From contig CAMPDV010000058.1 of the NCBI GenBank assembly GCA_946699065.1, positions 682,001 to 746,000 on the forward strand: DNA of 64,000 nt. The letters are read 5' to 3'. Positions 23,612-36,925 of this stretch are shown here, in pieces; positions within the stretch are counted from its first letter, which is position 1; each line of letters begins with the position of its first letter. A program made the translations under genes and the position numbers. The stretch comes from Loxodes magnus (Eukaryota; Ciliophora; Karyorelictea; Loxodida; Loxodidae). The notes beneath the pieces are model-generated. The model did not search any database, was not told where the DNA came from, and saw nothing but the letters and a program-made list of their open reading frames with translations.

Positions 23612-25209
23612 ATGCAACCGAGAGTAATTTTTTCAGAGCTTTAGTTAGATTAAAGGGATTCTAGAAATTTAAATCAGCTTTATTAATCTTCAATTTCAAA
23701 TAGCAAATCAATCTAAAACTTATAAAATCTTATTAACATACAATCTCCTTCCACGAGTCAATCTGATTTAGGATATATTCTTTCATTATATTCCACAGAA
23801 AATAGCTCTAACTTCTTTAATTCAAATGCGATCAAAATTAGAGAACTAGAAACGGAATTATAAAATTTCTTAAAGCAAACTTAAGTTTTAAAATAAAGTC
23901 TAGAAGCAAAAATCCAAGACATTAGAAATTAAGCACTTAAATTTCTAGAAATGATCATAAATAACACTAAAGCAAACTACCTAGAGGAAATCTAGAATTT
24001 AGAGAAAGATATTTAAACCTAAATAAGCAAACTATAAGAAATTAGTAGACAGATGGAAGAACAATAAAACATCAATGAGTTAAAAAATTTAATTGAGCTT
24101 GGTATCTATGATCTAGAAAATAAAATAAAGGATTTAAATCAAGCTACAAAATATCAAATTAAAAAGAGCTAAAAAGTTAAATAATAGGTCTTTAATGGTT
24201 TAATATATCTTTTGAAAAACAATACATCATAAAGAAATCCTCTGCTTGAAGAAGCTTAAGTTTAAAATTAATAGCCATAATCTAGTGTTTAAAATAACTC
24301 TTTAGAGAGTTAAGTTTATTTAGAATTGAAGTAAGTTAGAAATATTTATTAGCAATAAGTAGAAAATTTAAATTTCTAAATAACTTAGTTGGGAATCAAA
24401 GGCAAACCTAATTTTTAAAAAGGCATAGCTATAGGAGGTAGAAAAGTAAACTAAAATGATCCTATTGATATAGAATTTAAATAACTAAATGTTGAACTTT
24501 AGCAGTTTCAAATAATACATTAAGATGGCTTTTGGCTTTTAAATTTGGGCACAACAATCCCAACGTGCTTAAAAGTAAGCTAGGATAAACCTCTTGAATT
24601 AGAAGAAGGAATGACTATATTCTTAGGAGATTCTTTCAATATAATAGACATTTAATAAATTAATCATGGAAACAAAAGCAGTCGATGTATTGAAAGAATA
24701 ATTAACAATATCTGTGGAAAATAGTGAGATGGAGATATAAGAGGTTACTAATAAATATGGTAATCACTTAGCTAAAATAGCTATTAATCTTAAAAATAGC
24801 AGAATCAAAGTTAAAACTTAAAACCTTTTATTAAACTTTTAGTTCACAGTTGTAAGGATTACTAAGAAAGTTTGATCCAAACATTCAAGGTGGAAAATAA
24901 TAAGGAATAGAAGACTTTTTATTTAGGTAAAAGTAGCAATAGTGATATAAAATTTACTAATGAAAAATTGTCTAAGTAACAAGCAAGGTATGTTTTGTTA
25001 ATTTTAGGATTTAGTATAGTCCATAATTTGGATGATTACTTTTCGATGGAGGAGATGACAAGCCAAGTACAAATAATACTTACGTTTCATTACAAAGCAC
25101 ACAATAAAGATAGATTAAGTAAAGAGGAAATCCTCTGAAAATTGAGCAAAATACTGTATTCTATTTTGGAGGAGTTCAATTAGAATGTAAATTGAAGGAT
25201 AATAGCTGA
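23612..25209 (+). CDS. Coiled-coil protein with two FHA-like domains (unit 3)
   Basis: The 525-residue copy is nearly identical to unit 2, including its N-terminus. The frame closes ATG to TGA with the 20-nt intron at 24988-25007. The T/A homopolymer near 24414 is T5A5 instead of T6A4, but the length is unchanged, so the frame is kept. A few conservative substitutions separate it from unit 2, mostly between the coiled coil and the first FHA-like domain. Confidence 0.85.
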
Positions 25210-26915
25210 GACAAAAGTATCAAAAACAACTATTAAACTATTTACTAAATTTATTTTAGATTAAAAGCAAGAAAACACTTTTAGTTTAGATTAAAATTAA
25301 TATTCATAAACACCTAGTTAAGTTATTTTTATTACTTAGAATTAAGGATAAATTACATTAATACATTAATAGAAGAATTTAAAATAAGATAAAGAAATTT
25401 TCAACAGCTAATTTTTCCAGACTTAAGACAGCAAAATATCAATTTAACTATTAAATTAGCGTTTAAATTAAGTAATTTTCGCATAGTTCTAAAATGCTTT
25501 CCAAGTTCTTTTTATATTCATTTTCAAATTTACTAATTTATATATATTTCTCTATTTATATACTTAATCACTTTCTATACTTCTTAGGGTATTTCATTTG
25601 TCATCTTTTTAAAAGAGTATAAAATACTAAATACATAGTTAAAAGCTTTAGTTTGATAGGTAAATATAGCATCTTTATTAATAGAAATCACTCTATTGAC
25701 AAATTTATTCTTCAGTTGCTTAAATAAAATGCAGTATATTTAATAGTTTAATTATCTCTGTATATTACATTATTATAATGAAAGCGTTAAACAAAATCTA
25801 ATCAGACTTAAGTAAAGAATCAGTTTATATAGCTACATATTAGATAGAGCTCTAGTTGTATAAATGAAGTTAAAGAAATAATCATTAAAACATTAGTTTG
25901 AGTGGTATCATCCTTTCTAAATACCTAAGAATTGTTTTCAGTTTAATTGGATTTTTTACTATTAAATCTAATAAAGTTAATTACCTACTTTATCAGACTC
26001 ATTCTTAACATTTCAGGCTTGATTGATGATAAATTAAAAGTATAAATGAACTAAAAGAATCATTTAAATGTAATTTCTTATTTGGCTTCTAAGAATCAAA
26101 TATTAGGAATTAATGTTTTCATTTGCAGTTAAGAAAAGAAAGGTTGACATCTTAAGTTATTTGTTAAGTAAATTTAATACTTCAGAAGTAAATCTCATCT
26201 GACTAAGGTTAGGTAGAAAGATTAAGTTCATGTTAAACGAAATTTGATAGTAAGCTTATACATCTTAAACAAAATAGGATAGCCTGGAACTTGTATTTAG
26301 CCACCAAAGAAATAAGAATAGAACAGAGTTATGTAGTAAAAAGAAATTTCTTTATTCATATTTAGTTTATAGATTAAAGGATTATGCAATATTATCATAT
26401 CTATTATAAAATAGAAGCTAGAAAAGGTATATAATTAATTAAAAAGAACATAAGAAAACTCAAGCAAAAATGGATAACATGGAAATAAGAATCTCTTAAT
26501 TGTGAATAATACCATAACAAACAAATTTAGAGATATTATTATATAAGCATAATGATAACTATATGCTTAACTTATTCAAATCTTCTATTTACTTTAAAAT
26601 TCCTTAAGTATATTTAGAATTAAAAGATATGAACAATAATAAAGAAAATTTAGTTCTAAATTTATAAATATTAGTAGCAAGTATCTTTTGATAAAGGAAT
26701 CTGCTTTATTCCATTTTATACCTTTACTCTTTAATAATATGAATCTCTTATAAATCATACGAATAAGTTATAAAATAGTAGAATAATCTCTATTTAATAT
26801 AAATTAAACAATATTATTTTATCTTTAGATATACTCTACTTTCATACACTATAGCACTATTCTCACTTCTAAGCTTATAATATTTTTCTTTTTATTTAAA
26901 TAATCTCTAAATTTA

Positions 26916-29493
26916 TCAAATTTTATAAACCTTCTCATCTATTTGTACTCTTCTTCATCCCTTTGTTTCAAACTTTCAGATATGTATAAAGAAGAAGCTA
27001 ATAAGATTAAAGACTACGAAAACTAAAAAGAAATCTCAAATTTGAAGTGATTCTTCTTTGCTAAAGGAAGCAAAGCGAAATTAACTATGATTGATAATAT
27101 TAAATTAAAGAGCAATTTATATAGCTTAATCTGTCATTATTTCAGATTCATATACTAATCTGAATTAAATCAAACTTACCCAATATCCTAAAAAACTTCA
27201 AAAAGGCAATATTACCAATAAATTTATAACTGATTGATCAATATTATCAAGAAACTCTAGAGCTGCCCTTCAAATGTACATTGCTAACATTCCCATTTAA
27301 TTTAATAATTTTTTCATAATTCTGAAATAATTTCTTTCTATAATACTGTAAAAATAGAGCTCAACATGTTTGTCAATCCAACTAGCATATTCGATTATAT
27401 GAACAATCATACCATTGTTTTACTTCTCATAGAAACTATTTACTAGTAAATCTTGTCGTTGCTGTAAAATAAAAACCCAATAAATCTTATTTCTACATTA
27501 ATACCATCAATCCTATTCCACTTATCATCATAAAGCTATAATTTTATTAGTAAACAATTCTTTATTTATATCTGAATCTTGTATTTGAATAGTGCTGCTT
27601 TATTCATCTCCCTTAACAATTCACGAATCTTTAGCTTTTAAATTTACTTAATTTCTTACTCTTCATCATCAAAAATGTATATCTACTTTAAAATTTTTTA
27701 ACTTAATCTTGCTTTCCTTTTATCAGCTATAATAAGGAGTATCATTTTAAGCTCAAAAGAGGAAAACTAGAAAATTAAAAATTGCAAAAGTAAAGGAAAA
27801 GTAACTAAAGCTCTTAACCAATCATTTCAAGAGTTTTCTATACCTTCTGGATCGGGAAGAGGCAAAACTATTCTATAAGCGATGAAAATTCCAAAAGTGG
27901 AAATAATTAGTGTAAGCTAACATAAAATCCAGACACATAAGTTGGAACTATTTCCTTTACTATGTAGATAATATAACTACTGTATATTGGACAAATTAAA
28001 AAGCAGCACCTACTACTTTAACAAATAAGAATCTTACAATCTCAAGCAGATTAAAAATTTTATGGCATAAGAACATAAGCTAATGAATATAGGAAGTCTT
28101 TATAGATAAATGTCTTTATTCTATCTAAAATTAAAGCCTTAATAAATTTAAATTTATCATTTTAAAAGACGAAACTGATTGTAAAGCAACATCAATAGCA
28201 AGAAGTTCAGTATAAACTCCAGGAAGAATATCTAAAAATAAAAGCAAAGCTTTTTGCTCTTAATTACAATTAAGCTAATTTAAATAATCTAAAGAGCTGT
28301 AATGAAAACTCTCATTCCATATCCAAACAAAAGAAATGCAAGATCTAAGAACCAAAAAGAGAAGAACTTTGCTTTTATATTTAATTTAGTGTAGTAAAAT
28401 AAAATTTGATTCCTGTTCACTTTACATTTTACTATATCATCTATCTAACATTGTACATAATCTAGCTAATCTTACCTTTTATTAGCTAATTAATAGTTAC
28501 TAGGATAAATACATATGGGATCTTTAAACGTAGGTTAAGATAATTGGTAGAGAATGTCATATCTGACTTGATATAGTAGCTAATTTTGCATTTAGTTATT
28601 AACTCTTTAATTTTGTTCTCCTTGGAAATTACATCAAGATAGGTTACAAATAATTAATAAGGATAAGAATTTTATTAGCTATATAACGATAAATTTATTG
28701 AATTTAGATAAATAATAAACTATTTTTAGCTATAAAAGTATTGATGATTTTAATTTAGTAAAAGTAGCTTCCATTTAATACTAAACTTCTTGCTATAAAG
28801 GGAATTATATTTAAAGGAGGAAAAAGCATTAAAAATTATATAAGGATAAACTTGAATATAGCTTTAATTAATTTCAAGCTTTAAAGGTAAGAAATATAAC
28901 TTAAAAGCCTCCTTACTTTAGATTATTGCAGGTATCAAGCATCTGCAAGTCTGAAAAGAGAATACATTCGCATTAAAATATTTATCTTTAAACACATAGT
29001 TACTAATAATGCTTTGAGACAAGATATCCTCTAATCACTTGAGTATACTTTAACTAATAAAATGACTATATGTAGTATAATCTTGGAAATGGAATTTGCA
29101 CTAAAGATTTACCTTAATCTTTAAAAGGATAGATAATTGCAATATCTCCAAACCTATCCTTCAGTACATTTCTACAAAATTCTATCTTTATAAAACTGAC
29201 TAAATTATATCCATTAAAAGCAATATTGATAAACTTCTAAGCAATAAACTTTCAATCATTCTACAGCTTCTCCTACTTTCTACTAACTTAAACCTTGCAA
29301 TTGCATAGCTTACTGATGAAAGTTAGATTTATGACTATAAATTGCAAAATGTAATTAAGAAAAGAAGATAGTTCAATAAAGGCATTATGAGTATTATGCT
29401 TTTGATTCTAATAGCCTTGGTTTTTTAATTGAAACTGTATTATTATAAAACTAAATAAAGAGACACTAAAAGCTTAGATTGTTTTCTTCTCAT
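26916..29493 (-). pseudogene. MFS sugar-porter-like gene, diverged copy (unit 3)
   Basis: The C-terminal end (to about 27190) and the N-terminal end (28952-29493) are nearly identical to units 1-2, but the middle is a diverged and longer version. It retains segments missing elsewhere: a TM4-like VVGAAFQFVQYTVVI, then IVPTYVSGFYVSLHQ, which matches the family's '(V)P.Y.SE' region, an AYRIVLPLPDPEG stretch, ISGIGLMVLM, RSKTMVWLF, and RNYFRIMKKLLNQMGML, the counterpart of the 'GRR' loop after TM8. Several one-base frame changes separate them (for example just after ISGIGLMVLMQ). It is therefore decayed as well, but shows better than units 1-2 what the ancestral sugar transporter looked like. Confidence 0.65.
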
Positions 29494-29575
29494 ATTATAT
29501 TTATCTGCTTTAATTCTAACTAAACTTAAAAGTGATTAAGAAATATTAAGATTCTCTAAGGAATTCTTAATTAGC
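28952..29575. repeat. Near-identical island in the diverged half of unit 3
   Basis: About 620 bases match 9480-10110 and 18680-19310 with only a handful of differences, while both sides are diverged. The island covers the N-terminal exons of the sugar-porter gene. The sharp edges suggest a gene-conversion tract. Confidence 0.8.
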
Positions 29576-32500
29576 AACAGGAGTAATAAAAGATAAACTT
29601 AAGTTTGAAGTAATTTTTAAATAAAGCTTCTCTTTATTACTAAATCCTTACTAATCCTTGAAACTTCTGTATTGTGAGCATTTTAATAACTTGTAAGCTT
29701 TAAATATTCTTAAAATTAATAAAAGTTCATATTAACCAAAATAGAAGCGATATTACTTTCAGCTCCAGACACAAATAAACTCTGCAGGCTTATTCTTAGT
29801 TAAAGCTTTTGAATAGTTTATTCTTTCATTTATATTTATAGTAGCACATTATCTTGTAACTAGCCTACTTAATCATCTTTTCTTCTATCAAGATTAATAA
29901 CTTCTAATGATTTACAAATAGATTACAATTTAAGTTAAAGCAAGCTAAATAAAGTTAATTCAATCTCCTTACAAAATTAGAAAGCGAAACTTAAAGTATC
30001 GAGTCAACCATTTAGGAGAATCTCAATCTTACTTTTAGTTATTCTTGCTTCTAGCTAAAGTTGATTAAAGCCTGTTTATAGCAATGATATTTATAGTAGT
30101 GATATTCACTTAATATTGTCAGCCACTTTATTTACAAAATATCTTAATTTTGCCTTAAGGCTTATTTCTCTCTTATCTACAATAGCGAGTTAAATAAGTC
30201 TTAAAGATAAGTCTTTTTGCAAATATTTAGGCTTCTTTAAATTCTTTATATAACTAATCATCGCTTTAAACTATTGCCTTATACTCACTAAACATAGAAA
30301 ATCCTCTAATTAAAAGTTTAAGTTTGTAGATGTCCTGCTTTTTATGAAGCAACAATAATTTGCTTTTTGCAATAATGTTTTACTTCAATCTAGAGAATAT
30401 AAGTTAATGCTGATTTTGATTATAAGTTTTACCAATCATTTAGAGTTGATATATGTATTCTGATTGAAGCATAGTGGAATATAACTTATGATTGTATTAT
30501 ATTGCCTTTATATATTAAGTTTGTGCTTTAGATTTATAGAGAAAGATTTAAAATATGCTTAGTGAATAATTCCTTTGCTTATTAAATAAAGCTATTTTTG
30601 TAGCATTGCTATAATATTAGATAGAATAGCTTTTAATTATCACTTGCTTTATTATAGCATTATTAAGTATCTTATATTTTCGATTCTTTAAAGCTAAACA
30701 ATTATTTAGATTAACTAACTATTAAACTAGAGATATTTCGGAATGCTTCCTTATTTTAAATTTGCTAATGTATATTTTCAATTGGCTTCTACTAGAGGGA
30801 TAAGGATTGCTCTAGTCATAATGCTCTAAACTAATACTCATGATAAGGTTTGTATATTTTCCCTTTTTACTTATTTATTATAGGTTGATATTGTAATAAT
30901 TTGCTTAGATCTAGTTTTGTTTCTACCTAGTAATGATTGTCATTTACTTTGGCAAGATAATTTCCATTCTTTAAAGTTTGCTTCTTATATAGTTTCGATT
31001 TCTTTTCTTTAGCCTAATTATTTTCTTGCATCTAGATTTTAATACTCTTGATTAACCTTAGCTAACCATATTATTCTATCTTGTTAATAATAAATGAAAA
31101 TCCAGCTCATTACCAATAAAGCTATCCCTATTAGATACCTAAATTACTATATATAAGTCTGCCATATAAATAGCTGTACAACCAAACATTCCATTACCAG
31201 TCAATCATACTAAAATTAACCTATGCTCAGATTTTATAATTCAACTGAAGGTTTAAGTCCTCAAATTTTAGCAAGACAACATTATACTTACTGCTTAAAA
31301 TAAGAAAAACACCCTTTTATCTGATTTAAGTGATAATGAAAATAGGCAACTGAAGAGTTTGATAGGCTAAATTAGAGTAAAAGTTACTTAATTAGAGAAT
31401 AGTGACTACAATGCTTAAACTTTATTCGCACAAATAAAGTTATAAAAAGAGTTAATAAGATTAAATGAAACTTCTTAAATTAACGAGAATAAAGTATATC
31501 AATATTCTTTTTATTAAAATCAACCATGGATTATCTTATGCTTGGCTATATAATAGTGTCTAAGAGAAAATGCACTTACAGTATAAATTATTATCTTAAT
31601 CTTTTGATTGTTCTATTTATTTCTTAATCATATAAGCTTCATACCTCACATAACATTTAATACCTAAATGAAATCTTCTAATTGATAGAAAGTATAAAAG
31701 CTACTATTTTATATTTTTCTACTACTATCAAGTCAGAACTGTTTTCAAGTTCCATTTCAACAAATTTCCTAATATTATTACTAAAGTATTTCAAAGTATT
31801 TATTAGTTTTCCGAAAGTTAGAGATGTAGTCCGATATATTTCTCATTGCATCTACAACTTTGAAGCAATTTCTCATTGAGTGAACCTTACATTTAGAATT
31901 ATTGAGCATCCTTTATAAAAAGCTTTAATTAAAGACATTAATACTCCAAATATATCTAATAGCTATCAATTAAATCTCTAAAGCTTTATCATTTGCTAAA
32001 CTATAATACAAGTTGTGATTCTCTCCACTCTATACAAAATTTTCTGTTTCTTAGCATTTTGAAATAAAAACCTTAGCAATAAATGTAAATTTATTGCTAT
32101 AGAAATATTGTTGAAGGTAGCTTTCCTTCAATTTTAATTTTCAATGTATTTTAGCTTTCTATTATACTCTACAAGCCTAAATTAATCTTAAGCTTCATTT
32201 CATCCTTCCAAAATATGAGCATTGCTTTAATTTCTTAATAATTAAGAATAATTAAATCTAAACTAAAAATAATATATAAGGGGTTTTAATCAAATAGGAG
32301 TAAAGCTAATCTAGCAAAGATAATAATAAACAAAGTAACGCTAATTAGATACAAAGTTAACTCTATATCTATAGCTGATTATGCTTTTCTACTTTCTTAT
32401 TATAAGTAACATACTAAATCTTCACAATTAAGCTCAGTCTAATAGCTGAAAATCTAAGACTTATTTTAAACCAAAAACTAGCATTATCATAGCAGACATT

Positions 32501-32630
32501 CATTACATTAGGCTAATTGATAATTCTTTGCACTAAACTTATAAGCTTTGGAGACATTTTTAATATCCTTAAAGTTTAAATTCAATCAATCCTAACAATT
32601 ATAAGCCTAAAAGTTTATAAAATAATAAAA
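29494..32630. other. Diverged remainder of unit 3; minus-strand coding patch
   Basis: Beyond the near-identical island this AT-rich stretch aligns only in patches with 10110-14414. At about 30260-30450 the minus strand holds one frame running from MIGKTYNQNQHQ through EYKAIVQSDDQLYKEF to FKTYLTRY. Its counterpart in unit 1 is split over two frames, which suggests a former or living gene of unknown function. Near 31900-32170 the minus strand aligns with the VERRKPQF patch of unit 1. No complete gene can be delimited. Confidence 0.35.
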
Positions 32631-34231
32631 ATGGATTAGAGAATAAATTATTCAGAGCTTTTGTTAAATTCAAAATAGATAGAAAACTTAAAACGTTCTC
32701 CTTAAATTTCGATTTCAAATAACGAGTCATTCCAATACTCCTATAATCTTATTAACATTTAGACTCCTTTTTCGAGTCAATCTGAATAAAGATCTGTTAT
32801 TTCTAATTCTTCTTTAGAAAGTAGCATTAGTTCTTAGTACAATACAAATGCGATCAAAATTAGAGAACTAGAAACGGAATTATAAAATTTCTTAAAGCAA
32901 ACTTAAGTTTTAAAATAAAGTCTAGAAGCAAAAATCCAAGACATTAGAAATTAAGCACTTAAATTTCTAGAAATGATCATAAATAACACTAAAGCAAACT
33001 ACCTAGAGGAAATCTAGAATTTAGAGAAAGATATTTAAACCTAAATAAGCAAACTATAAGAAATTAGTAGAAAGATGGAAGAACAATAAAACATCAATGA
33101 GTTAAAAAATTTAATTGAGCTTGGTATCTATGATCTAGAAAATAAAATAAAGGATTTAAATCAAGCTACAAAATATCAAATTAAAAAGAGCTAAAAAGTT
33201 AAATAATAGGTCTTTAATGGTTTAATATATCTTTTGAAAAACAATACATCATAAAGAAATCCTCAGCTTGAAGTAGCTTAAGTTTAAAATTAATAGTCAT
33301 AATCTAGTGTTTAAAATAACTCTTTAGAGAGTTAAGCTTATTTAGAATTGAAGTAAGTTAGAAATATTTATTAGCAATAAGTAGAAAATTTAAATTTCTA
33401 AATAACTTAGTTGGGAATCAAAGGCAAACCTAATTTTTTAAAAAGGCATAGCTATAGGAGGTAGAAAAGTAAATTAAGATGATCCTATTGATATAGAATT
33501 TAAATAACTAAATGTTGAACTTTAGCAGTTTCAAATAATACATTAAGATGGCTTTTGGCTTTTAAATTTAGGCACAAAAATCCCAACGTGCTTAAAAGTA
33601 AGCTAGGATAAACCTCTTGAATTAGAAGAAGGAATGACTATATTCTTAGGAGATTCTTTCAATATAATAGACATTTAATAAATTAATCATGGAAACAAAA
33701 GCAGTCGATGTATTGAAAGAATAATTAACAATATCTGTGGAAAATAGTGAGATGGAGATATAAGAGGTTACTAATAAATATGGTAATCACTTAGCTAAAA
33801 TATCTATTAATCTTAAAAATAGCAGAATCAAAGTTAAAACTTAAAACCTTTTATTAAACTTTTAGTTCACAGTTGTAAGGACTACTAAGACGGTTTGATC
33901 CAAACATTCCAGGTGGAAAAAATAAGGAATAGAAGACTTTTTATTTAGGTAAAAGTAGCATTAGTGATATAAAATTTACTAATGAAAAATTGTCTAAGTA
34001 ACAAGCAAGGTATGTTTTGTTAATTTTAGGATTTAGTATAGTCCATAATTTGGATGATTACTTTTCGATGGAGGAGATGACAAGCCAAGTACAAATAATA
34101 CTTACGTTTCATTACAAAGCACACAATAAAGATAGATTAAGTAAAGAGGAAATCCTCTGAAAATTGAGCAAAGCATTTCCTTTTGCTTTGGAGGAGTTCA
34201 ATTAGAATGTAAATTGAAGGATAATAGCTGA
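32631..34231 (+). pseudogene. FHA gene copy in fragment unit, two offsetting frameshifts
   Basis: The start (MDQRINYSELLL) and the stop TGA at 34229 are present, as is the 20-nt intron at 34010-34029. Relative to the other copies there is one extra A near 33440 (T6A5) and one base missing near 33917 (GGAAAAAATAAGG). Between them about 160 codons are read out of frame, which removes the first FHA-like domain and its link to the second. The overall length still divides by three. The N-terminus is diverged from all other copies. It is probably a pseudogene, unless the two indels are assembly errors. Confidence 0.75.
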
Positions 34232-34425
34232 GACAAAATTTCAAAAATAACTATTAAACTATTTACTAAACTTATTTTAGATTAAAAACAAGTAAAACAC
34301 TTTTAGTTTAGATTAAAATTAATATTCATAAACACCTAGTTAAGTTATTTTTATTACTTAGAATTATGGATAAATTACATTAATACATTAATAGAAGAAT
34401 TTAAAATAAGATAAAGAAATTTTGG
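32631..34425 (+). repeat. Truncated fourth array unit
   Basis: Homology to the other units starts with a diverged FHA 5' end, becomes near-identity at about 32846, and stops abruptly at about 34425, some 200 bases past the FHA stop codon. Sequence to the right is unrelated to the repeat. This is the right edge of the array. Confidence 0.9.
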
Positions 34426-35270
34426 AAGCAATTTATTATTTTTTATACATTATATAACTTTAACATTTGATGGTTTACTTTATTATTAAAATCAACGTTA
34501 TTTCTTTGCTTTTAATCAAAATTTTTTATTAAATATGAAATAAATTCATTAAACTAATATAATTTAACTTTTAATAATTTACTAAGTTTTAATTTAAAGT
34601 ATTAATATATCAATTATAGAAATAATCTACAATAGAATAAATCCATCTTATTATATCCTTCTTCTTTTCCTAAATTTACAAAGAAAGAGTTATGGAAATT
34701 AGAATTAGCTTTATTTATTATTTTAAATCTTTTATCAATAAAGAATATTTAATAATATCTATCGTCTAAATATCCCTATTACTCACCGATTATTCAATAA
34801 AAACTCTCTTTCTAAATAAACATTTGGAAAACCTACTTAACCTAGATTTCAATATGATTATATAATTAAAACAATCTTATTCTTACATTGAGAGTATAGG
34901 TTTAAAATAGCTACTTGCATTATATCTTAATAACTAAATATAAGATAAGGAAATATATACAGTTACCAGAATATATCAAAAAGTTTAGCTAGGAAAGCTA
35001 CTTCTATTAATAAATAGTGCAAGTACTTTTAGACTTAAGTTAGAATCTTTACTCCTTACATTATTTCTATGCTGGCTTTTAAGTATTTTCCAATTAAAGG
35101 TAAATGAGATTTCAGTGTAAAAACTGCATATCATTATAAATTAATTTATTGATATTTAATAAAGAAATTAGCTCTAAGTGGTATGAATAGATTTTCTTTT
35201 AAACCTATAAACTTTTAACTTTATAAATGATAACTGAATGGCTAATAGTTATTTTTTATTTATTTTAATT
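34426..35270. other. Intergenic, no gene seen
   Basis: AT-rich sequence between the array edge and the next FHA gene. I see no recognisable coding, repeat or RNA. The last 100 bases should contain the promoter of the gene starting at 35271. Confidence 0.6.
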
Positions 35271-36925
35271 ATGGAAGGGAATACGCAACCTGTGAGATCT
35301 TAGTAAGATGTAAATGAGCATATGAGCCTAGATGATTAGCAATGATCTGAAGTGGGTAAAACGGTTTTTCATGGAAACTTAAATCAGAATTCTAAGCAAC
35401 TTCTGCAGTAAACAGAAAGCAGCGAAATTGGGAACTTTGAAATTCCTTAAGATGATTTCTTTAAATAATAAAGTGGCTTTTCTGGAGAAATAATTCAAGA
35501 GAACAAGCTGAATGAATGCAAGAAATTTGCGAGAGAAATTGTTGCTCTATAGTAGAAAATCTAGCAGCACTCGTAAAGATCCGAGAAATTCATGGAAAAA
35601 ATAAAAGAGGAAATAAATTAAACTCTTAATGACGTTCTAGAAAAGTAGAAGTAGAATAATTTAAAGAAGTTTTAAAGGCTACACAATGAAATAGAAAATT
35701 TTAAAATCAAAAATCAGAAACTAAATCAAACTTTATCGAAATCTAAAATCTTGAATGAAAACCAAAACAAAGAAATGTATTGATAAATTTCGTAGATAAG
35801 AGATGAGCTTAAAATAATAAAGGATAACGCAAAAATAACGCTAAAGAAGTTTCAAGATATTTAAAATGAAATATATAATGGATTGTTTGAGCTTTTGAAC
35901 GAATAAAAGTTCTTTCTTAAAAATAATTAAGAGTCTCAATCTTAGAAAAGTGAGATCTTCTCGCTTTCAAAATAATAAAGTAGTATGTAGATTTATTAAA
36001 GATAACCTCAGCTTAAATAAACCATTTTGGAATTAATTCAAACTAAAAATATCTATTAGCTTCAAGAATAAAATAGTATTAAGAAAGTTTATATAACTTA
36101 ATAGGGAATATAAAACTAGCCTAATTTTAAAAGCGGCTTTGCAATAGCAGGAAGAAAGTAAAATAGCAGTGATCTTATTGATATAGATTTTAAATAGGAG
36201 ATCGTTGCAAACTTCCAGTTTAAAATAACTTATTTAGATGGTTTTTGACTTTAAAATTTAGCTTCAATTTCTCCTACATGCTTGAAATTAAGTTAGAAAA
36301 AGCCTCTGGAATTAGAATAGGATATGACTATTGTCATAGGAGATTTTTTCTATTAAATAGATATACTTTAAGTAAGTCACGGGAAGAAGAGTATGAAGTA
36401 TGAGGGAAGAATATTGAACAATATCTGCGGTCAACAATGGAACGAGAACTTTAAAGATTATGCAGAATCATGGAACCTATAAAGTCAAAATATCTATAAT
36501 TCCTAAATTGCTTAGAATAATGAAGAGTAGCAATTAGCATATATTCATCTTTTTATTCACAACTGCTAAGTTTTCCAAGAAGGTTGTCATTACATCTTCT
36601 ATGCAGATAATAATAGTTAAATAAAGACTTTTTATTTAGGTAAAAGCATGGAAAGTAATATTTTTTTTAACAACTTAAGAGTTTCCAGCTAATAAGCAAG
36701 GTAATTATTTTAATATTTTTTAGAATATAATATAATCCTAACTATGGATGACTACTGTTTGATGGAGGTTATAAAAAACCAAGCACCAATAGTACTTATG
36801 TTATTTTGAGAAACACTAGGTAATAAGAGGATAAATTATAAGGAAATCCTTTAAAGATTTAACAAGACACTGAGCTCTATTTTGGAGGCATAACTTATAA
36901 ATGTAACTTGATAGAAAGCTACTGA
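35271..36925 (+). CDS. Diverged coiled-coil/FHA paralogue, intact
   Basis: The 543-residue protein closes from ATG to TGA after removing a 23-nt intron (36701-36723) at the position used in the array copies. Order: an acidic, Gln-rich N-terminus (MEGNTQPVRSQQD), a coiled coil at about residues 80-270, a first FHA-like domain at about 276-366 (FAIAGRKQNSSDLIDIDF ... LELEQDMTIVIGD), and a second at about 452-543 (FYLGKSMESN, SSQQARIQY, YGWLLFDGG, STNSTYVIL). It shares ILNNICGQQW between the domains with the array copies. The protein is clearly diverged from them, while intron site and stop are conserved, so selection has probably kept it. TGA is read as Trp in YGWLLF. Confidence 0.88.

Larger units (their letters stand above)
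23612..32630 (+). repeat. Tandem array unit 3 (9.0 kb), mosaic
   Basis: The first 3.6 kb (to about 27190) is almost identical to unit 2. It is then strongly diverged to about 28950, abruptly near-identical again for about 620 bases (28952-29575), and diverged again to about 32845. The diverged parts remain alignable to units 1-2 in patches, so they are old homologous sequence and not foreign insertions. The diverged half keeps parts of the sugar-porter frame that units 1 and 2 have lost. Confidence 0.85.

Noticed and set aside
5290..34425. CRISPR-like or satellite array
   Set aside because: The repeat unit is 9 kb and carries genes; there are no short regularly spaced repeats.
35271..36925. 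TLDc domain in the FHA genes
   Set aside because: The GWLLFDGG block at first recalled TLDc, but the order LGKS, SxQQAR, LFDGG, STNxTYV follows the FHA core strands and loops.
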